Below are positions 38,201 through 39,833 of a stretch of 39,833 bases of DNA, in pieces; the stretch's first letter is position 1; every line of letters starts with the position of its first letter. The translations under genes were made by a program, and so were the position numbers. The stretch is from positions 65,558 through 105,390 of the forward strand of contig CACWIW010000028.1 in the NCBI GenBank assembly GCA_902761035.1, read 5' to 3'. The notes under the pieces are model-generated. The model worked only from the letters and a program-made list of their open reading frames with translations. It did not search any database and was not told where the DNA came from. Source of the DNA: an uncultured bacterium (lineage in GTDB: Bacteria; Verrucomicrobiota; Kiritimatiellia; RFP12; UBA1067).

Positions 38201-39692
38201 CGTCAACTTCCTTGATGAGGCCGTCCGACAGTCCCTTGGAGGCTGTCGGCTCGCCAAGGAAGTAGATGACAGACTTCTTGGAGGCGGAGTTCGTGACCAC
38301 GGCGCCTACATAGTCGTCGCACACGATGTCCTTCACCGTGAGGTTGTGTCCGTTGAGGTCAAGCACCGCTCCGCTGGCGAGGATGACGTCGCCCCGGTCA
38401 GACCAGTCGGCGTCCGCCTCCAGTGTGACGCGGTTGAGGCCGCTGCCCTGCGTGAAGTTCGCGGTGTTGAACGCATACGTGGCGCCGTTCACGGCAATGA
38501 CGAACGGCACGGATCCGATGTCTCCGCCGAAGTTCTTGTTCGAGCCATAGCCGCCGTAGGTGTCGCCGCAGATGATCGTAAAGCGGTGCCAGCCTTCCGC
38601 AACCGCGACCGTGCTGTTCGCCTCACCGCTGTAGCCGTTGTTGTACAGCACGTTCGCGTTGTCGATGAAGAAAGCAAAATAGTCGTCGAACTTCTGGTTG
38701 ATGGCCCACGAGCCCGCCTTCGCAGAATCGACGTAGAACCAGCCGTCGAAGCGCAGCTGCGAAAACTTGAGGTTGTTGTCCTGCCAGCTTCCGCCCGCGC
38801 CGTTGAGTTTCGAAGTGTCCCCCTCGCCCATGAACGTATAGTCGATGAGGTCGATGTATTTCCACGTCCCATTGCCCATTCCGCCTCGCTGGGCGTAGTG
38901 TATTCTGCCATACTGCGTAGCGGGATGGTCGATCGTTCCGACACGGGCGGCGGCCGGCCAGGACGAATCGTACTTTGCCGGACCCGCCTTCAACGCGTTC
39001 CCCTGCGGATAGAGGATCGTATCGGTCACGGCATCATAGACTCCCGCCACGCCGTCCTTCATGCACGGACGCAAGTCGCTCACCAGCACGTACTCCGTGC
39101 CGTCGTCCGGAATCTGCCAGATCTTCGCATGGTAGAACCGCGCGAGGCTGTAGTTCGACACACCTTCCGTCCCGCTGGACGCGTCGATGGTATGTTCCGC
39201 GAAAAGATACAGGCTCGTGCCCGTGTCAATTACGCCAGAGTTGGCAGACCAGTCCACGCTCCCGACCTCGAAAGTGCCGTCGGCTTTCGTCGTCTTGCCG
39301 GAGAGCGCACCGGTGGTGGAAGCCTCCACCTCCGTCAAGTAGTCTCCGCCCCATGGGACATAGCCATATCCGTCGCTCGCGTAAGTTCCCCCGTACCAGA
39401 ACCGCATCGACTGGCCCCACATCGTGCAGAAGCCAAGGTGGGCCCAGGTGCCGTTTGTGATTTTGGCGGCGGCAAGCATGGCGTGGTGGGTATCGCCGCC
39501 GAGGTTGGCGAACCTTACCTCCGCCTTGGTGCCGCATCGGCCGCGTATGCCGGTATCCACGTAGAGGTTAGCCTTGGATTCCACCCACTCGAGGAAGTAG
39601 TCGGGCGTTTCCGCGAAACCGCATACAGCGGTGAGTGCGACCGACGCGGCCAGCGCGCGGTGCCATGTTATTGCTCTTGCAATTGCTTTCAT
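35241..39692 (-). CDS. Very large secreted beta-helix protein with lectin-like and PA14-like domains
   Basis: 1483 residues with a signal peptide (about 1-27). Residues 31-235 are a lectin-like domain of the kind common in PVC secreted proteins, ending 'SDLRPCMKDGVAGVYD'. Residues about 262-415 resemble PA14 ('FDGWFYVDSAKAGSWAIN', 'GWHRFTIICGD'). Residues about 430-1060 are Gly/Asn/Thr-rich strands with a roughly 20-residue rhythm such as 'VGEFIQTSGNVTLNNWFNIG' and 'GTYTITGGAMTN', a right-handed beta-helix like autotransporter passengers. A LamG domain follows (about 1110-1330). No beta-barrel or standard sorting motif is seen; the end is 'GKPGFTFIVR'. It is probably an exported adhesin or glycan-binding protein. 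Convergent with the esterase gene. Confidence 0.82.
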   Translation of the reverse strand: MKAIARAITWHRALAASVALTAVCGFAETPDYFLEWVESKANLYVDTGIRGRCGTKAEVRFANLGGDTHHAMLAAAKITNGTWAHLGFCTMWGQSMRFWYGGTYASDGYGYVPWGGDYLTEVEASTTGALSGKTTKADGTFEVGSVDWSANSGVIDTGTSLYLFAEHTIDASSGTEGVSNYSLARFYHAKIWQIPDDGTEYVLVSDLRPCMKDGVAGVYDAVTDTILYPQGNALKAGPAKYDSSWPAAARVGTIDHPATQYGRIHYAQRGGMGNGTWKYIDLIDYTFMGEGDTSKLNGAGGSWQDNNLKFSQLRFDGWFYVDSAKAGSWAINQKFDDYFAFFIDNANVLYNNGYSGEANSTVAVAEGWHRFTIICGDTYGGYGSNKNFGGDIGSVPFVIAVNGATYAFNTANFTQGSGLNRVTLEADADWSDRGDVILASGAVLDLNGHNLTVKDIVCDDYVGAVVTNSASKKSVIYFLGEPTASKGLSDGLIKEVDVKIILAKNGDQVATWTGAVSEPVVPTAAYTVKIVGNNVNLQAPAGTDIACKVFEIGNCTLTTDCDWRGLSHTPTIIGAADLNGHTLTLNHLAAVAGASFSGGEGSTVEFAPPSEGTTYAKMGESAFIDNIANLTTSGDVKFLLSKDGAGGTLTVTELDLGKMHYAEFVQTNGAVNLGNVWCAIGGKDNAAGHGVYRMTGGTLTAAKDFTVGSKGVGEFIQTSGNVTLNNWFNIGRNGGRGTYTITGGAMTNTYNNTVFVGAEGGTGTINIDGDASVNFYRLTMGGFDTKGNKGYINLSGNGSFVTRSWGTIGTSKNGYGEVNQSGGLFSIGAEFTVGQDGTGVYNLTDGELRTSGHLWVGRTNVTTSKGTFTQGAGTVACNDLRIGEGAGSVGTYTQNDGMVLPYSWERIGMSGVGTHVQNGGTNYFARKVDNWLKLGENTTGVGTYILNDGLLDVFSGIVVGISGTAAFTQNAGMVSAGVINIATSSGGVGTYTLNGGTVVTPGITGGSGTSAFFANGGTIVATNVTDGANFISGLDNVTYGPGGLTLDTAGYDVTMATVSDANIAAAAGSTFTKTGSGTLTVAAVPPVWNMVVSNGTLALSASCDNTAPVGIAHRWSFNGEGNDYTDSITGTSASTFGNADKRATTGGKLVLNGNGSGQGSLNLGKGLLGLGNATVEIWASNDAVKNWARVFDYGNGSYASNPGQTDCFLFAWSTGTDATKDIVQLKKDNVAVINKSGTMMSVMELGTQYYFAFTFKANGDGSTTVKWMRRNAVTGELERSEEATVSDWTLATLFAKDPDFWLGVSKYSADSDANASYDEVRIWNGALSDEAIALSAQKGPDATAADIAEVVAAISADSGAARALTLESGATLSIGAGNTLRQPVLNVGGTLAGGNLVVTERMNVTIGETMSVTDGATLDLTGAEIVVTNPEALQKGFTFATAPSGGIVPAAPRPLSGDLRGYRLFLSRTKARIGKPGFTFIVR

Positions 39693-39722
39693 TTTCGCTC
39701 TTCTTGTTGGTTAAACTTCAGT

Positions 39723-39798
39723 GGTAAAATCGGGGCCGTGACAGCAAGCGTACGACAGCAAGGCGGCAACGCCCTTCTTGTTGTCGTACGCTTGTTGT
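39723..39798 (+). ncRNA. Promoter and long hairpin upstream of the beta-helix gene
   Basis: On the plus strand TGGTAAAAT (39722-39730) is an extended -10; the start would be near 39737. At 39741 a long hairpin begins: a 13-bp perfect stem CAAGCGTACGACA (39745-39757) with TGTCGTACGCTTG (39782-39794), extended by four more pairs outward, and an inner GGCG-GCAA-CGCC stem-loop (39762-39773) with a GNRA tetraloop. It could be a small structured RNA, the 5' leader of a gene beyond the window, or a minus-strand element upstream of the beta-helix gene. The class is unknown. Confidence 0.4.
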
Positions 39799-39833
39799 TT
39801 CGGAAACGGCGGCGACATGCGCAAAAACGCGCC

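Overview
The window is high-GC bacterial chromosome, probably from the PVC group and most likely a Kiritimatiellota/Verrucomicrobiota-type (perhaps gut) organism. This is inference. It rests on a 51-residue small basic protein of the Chlamydiae/Verrucomicrobia type (14535-14690, minus), very large signal-peptide proteins with lectin-like, PA14-like and beta-helix segments, and plant/host-glycan enzymes (GH35 beta-galactosidase, CE12-like acetylesterase). A type III secretion-type chaperone sits beside a 1194-residue candidate effector.

Layout. 1-5080: a huge secreted protein cut by the window edge and a 287-residue secreted partner. 5118-5328: promoter, tRNA-Ser(CGA), tRNA-Gly(CCC). 5344-9540: ribulose-phosphate epimerase that has lost its first strand at the tRNA junction, then an overlapping SNF2 ATPase and SWIM zinc-finger pair. 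9541-10092: gene-free convergent spacer full of palindromes, including seven sites at an exact 22-bp period. 10093-13028 (minus): phosphatase-superfamily enzyme coupled to a secreted protein with three 151-residue repeats. 13164-21879: housekeeping block with homoserine dehydrogenase, the small basic protein, a D,D-carboxypeptidase, dnaX, an oxidoreductase, a Wzz-like protein, purC, a cut-down NtrC-type DNA-binding protein, ybaB and recR. 21924-24422: tRNA-His, a biotin-dependent carboxyltransferase and an NfeD-like protein. 24627-29553 (minus): chaperone, candidate effector, galU. 29592-30908: gene graveyard with transposase and glycan-enzyme remnants. 30963-35164: GH35 and the CE12-like esterase. 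35241-39692 (minus): a 1483-residue secreted beta-helix protein, with a strong hairpin just upstream.

Two patterns cross gene boundaries. First, compact double-hairpin DNA elements are inserted in frame inside unrelated genes (SNF2, SWIM, oadA; a related single hairpin in dnaX), always in a linker or near a terminus. Second, many transcription units start at an extended -10 of the form TGnTATAAT, and for dnaX, its divergent neighbour and oadA the -10 lies only 6-7 bases before the ATG, which predicts leaderless mRNAs.
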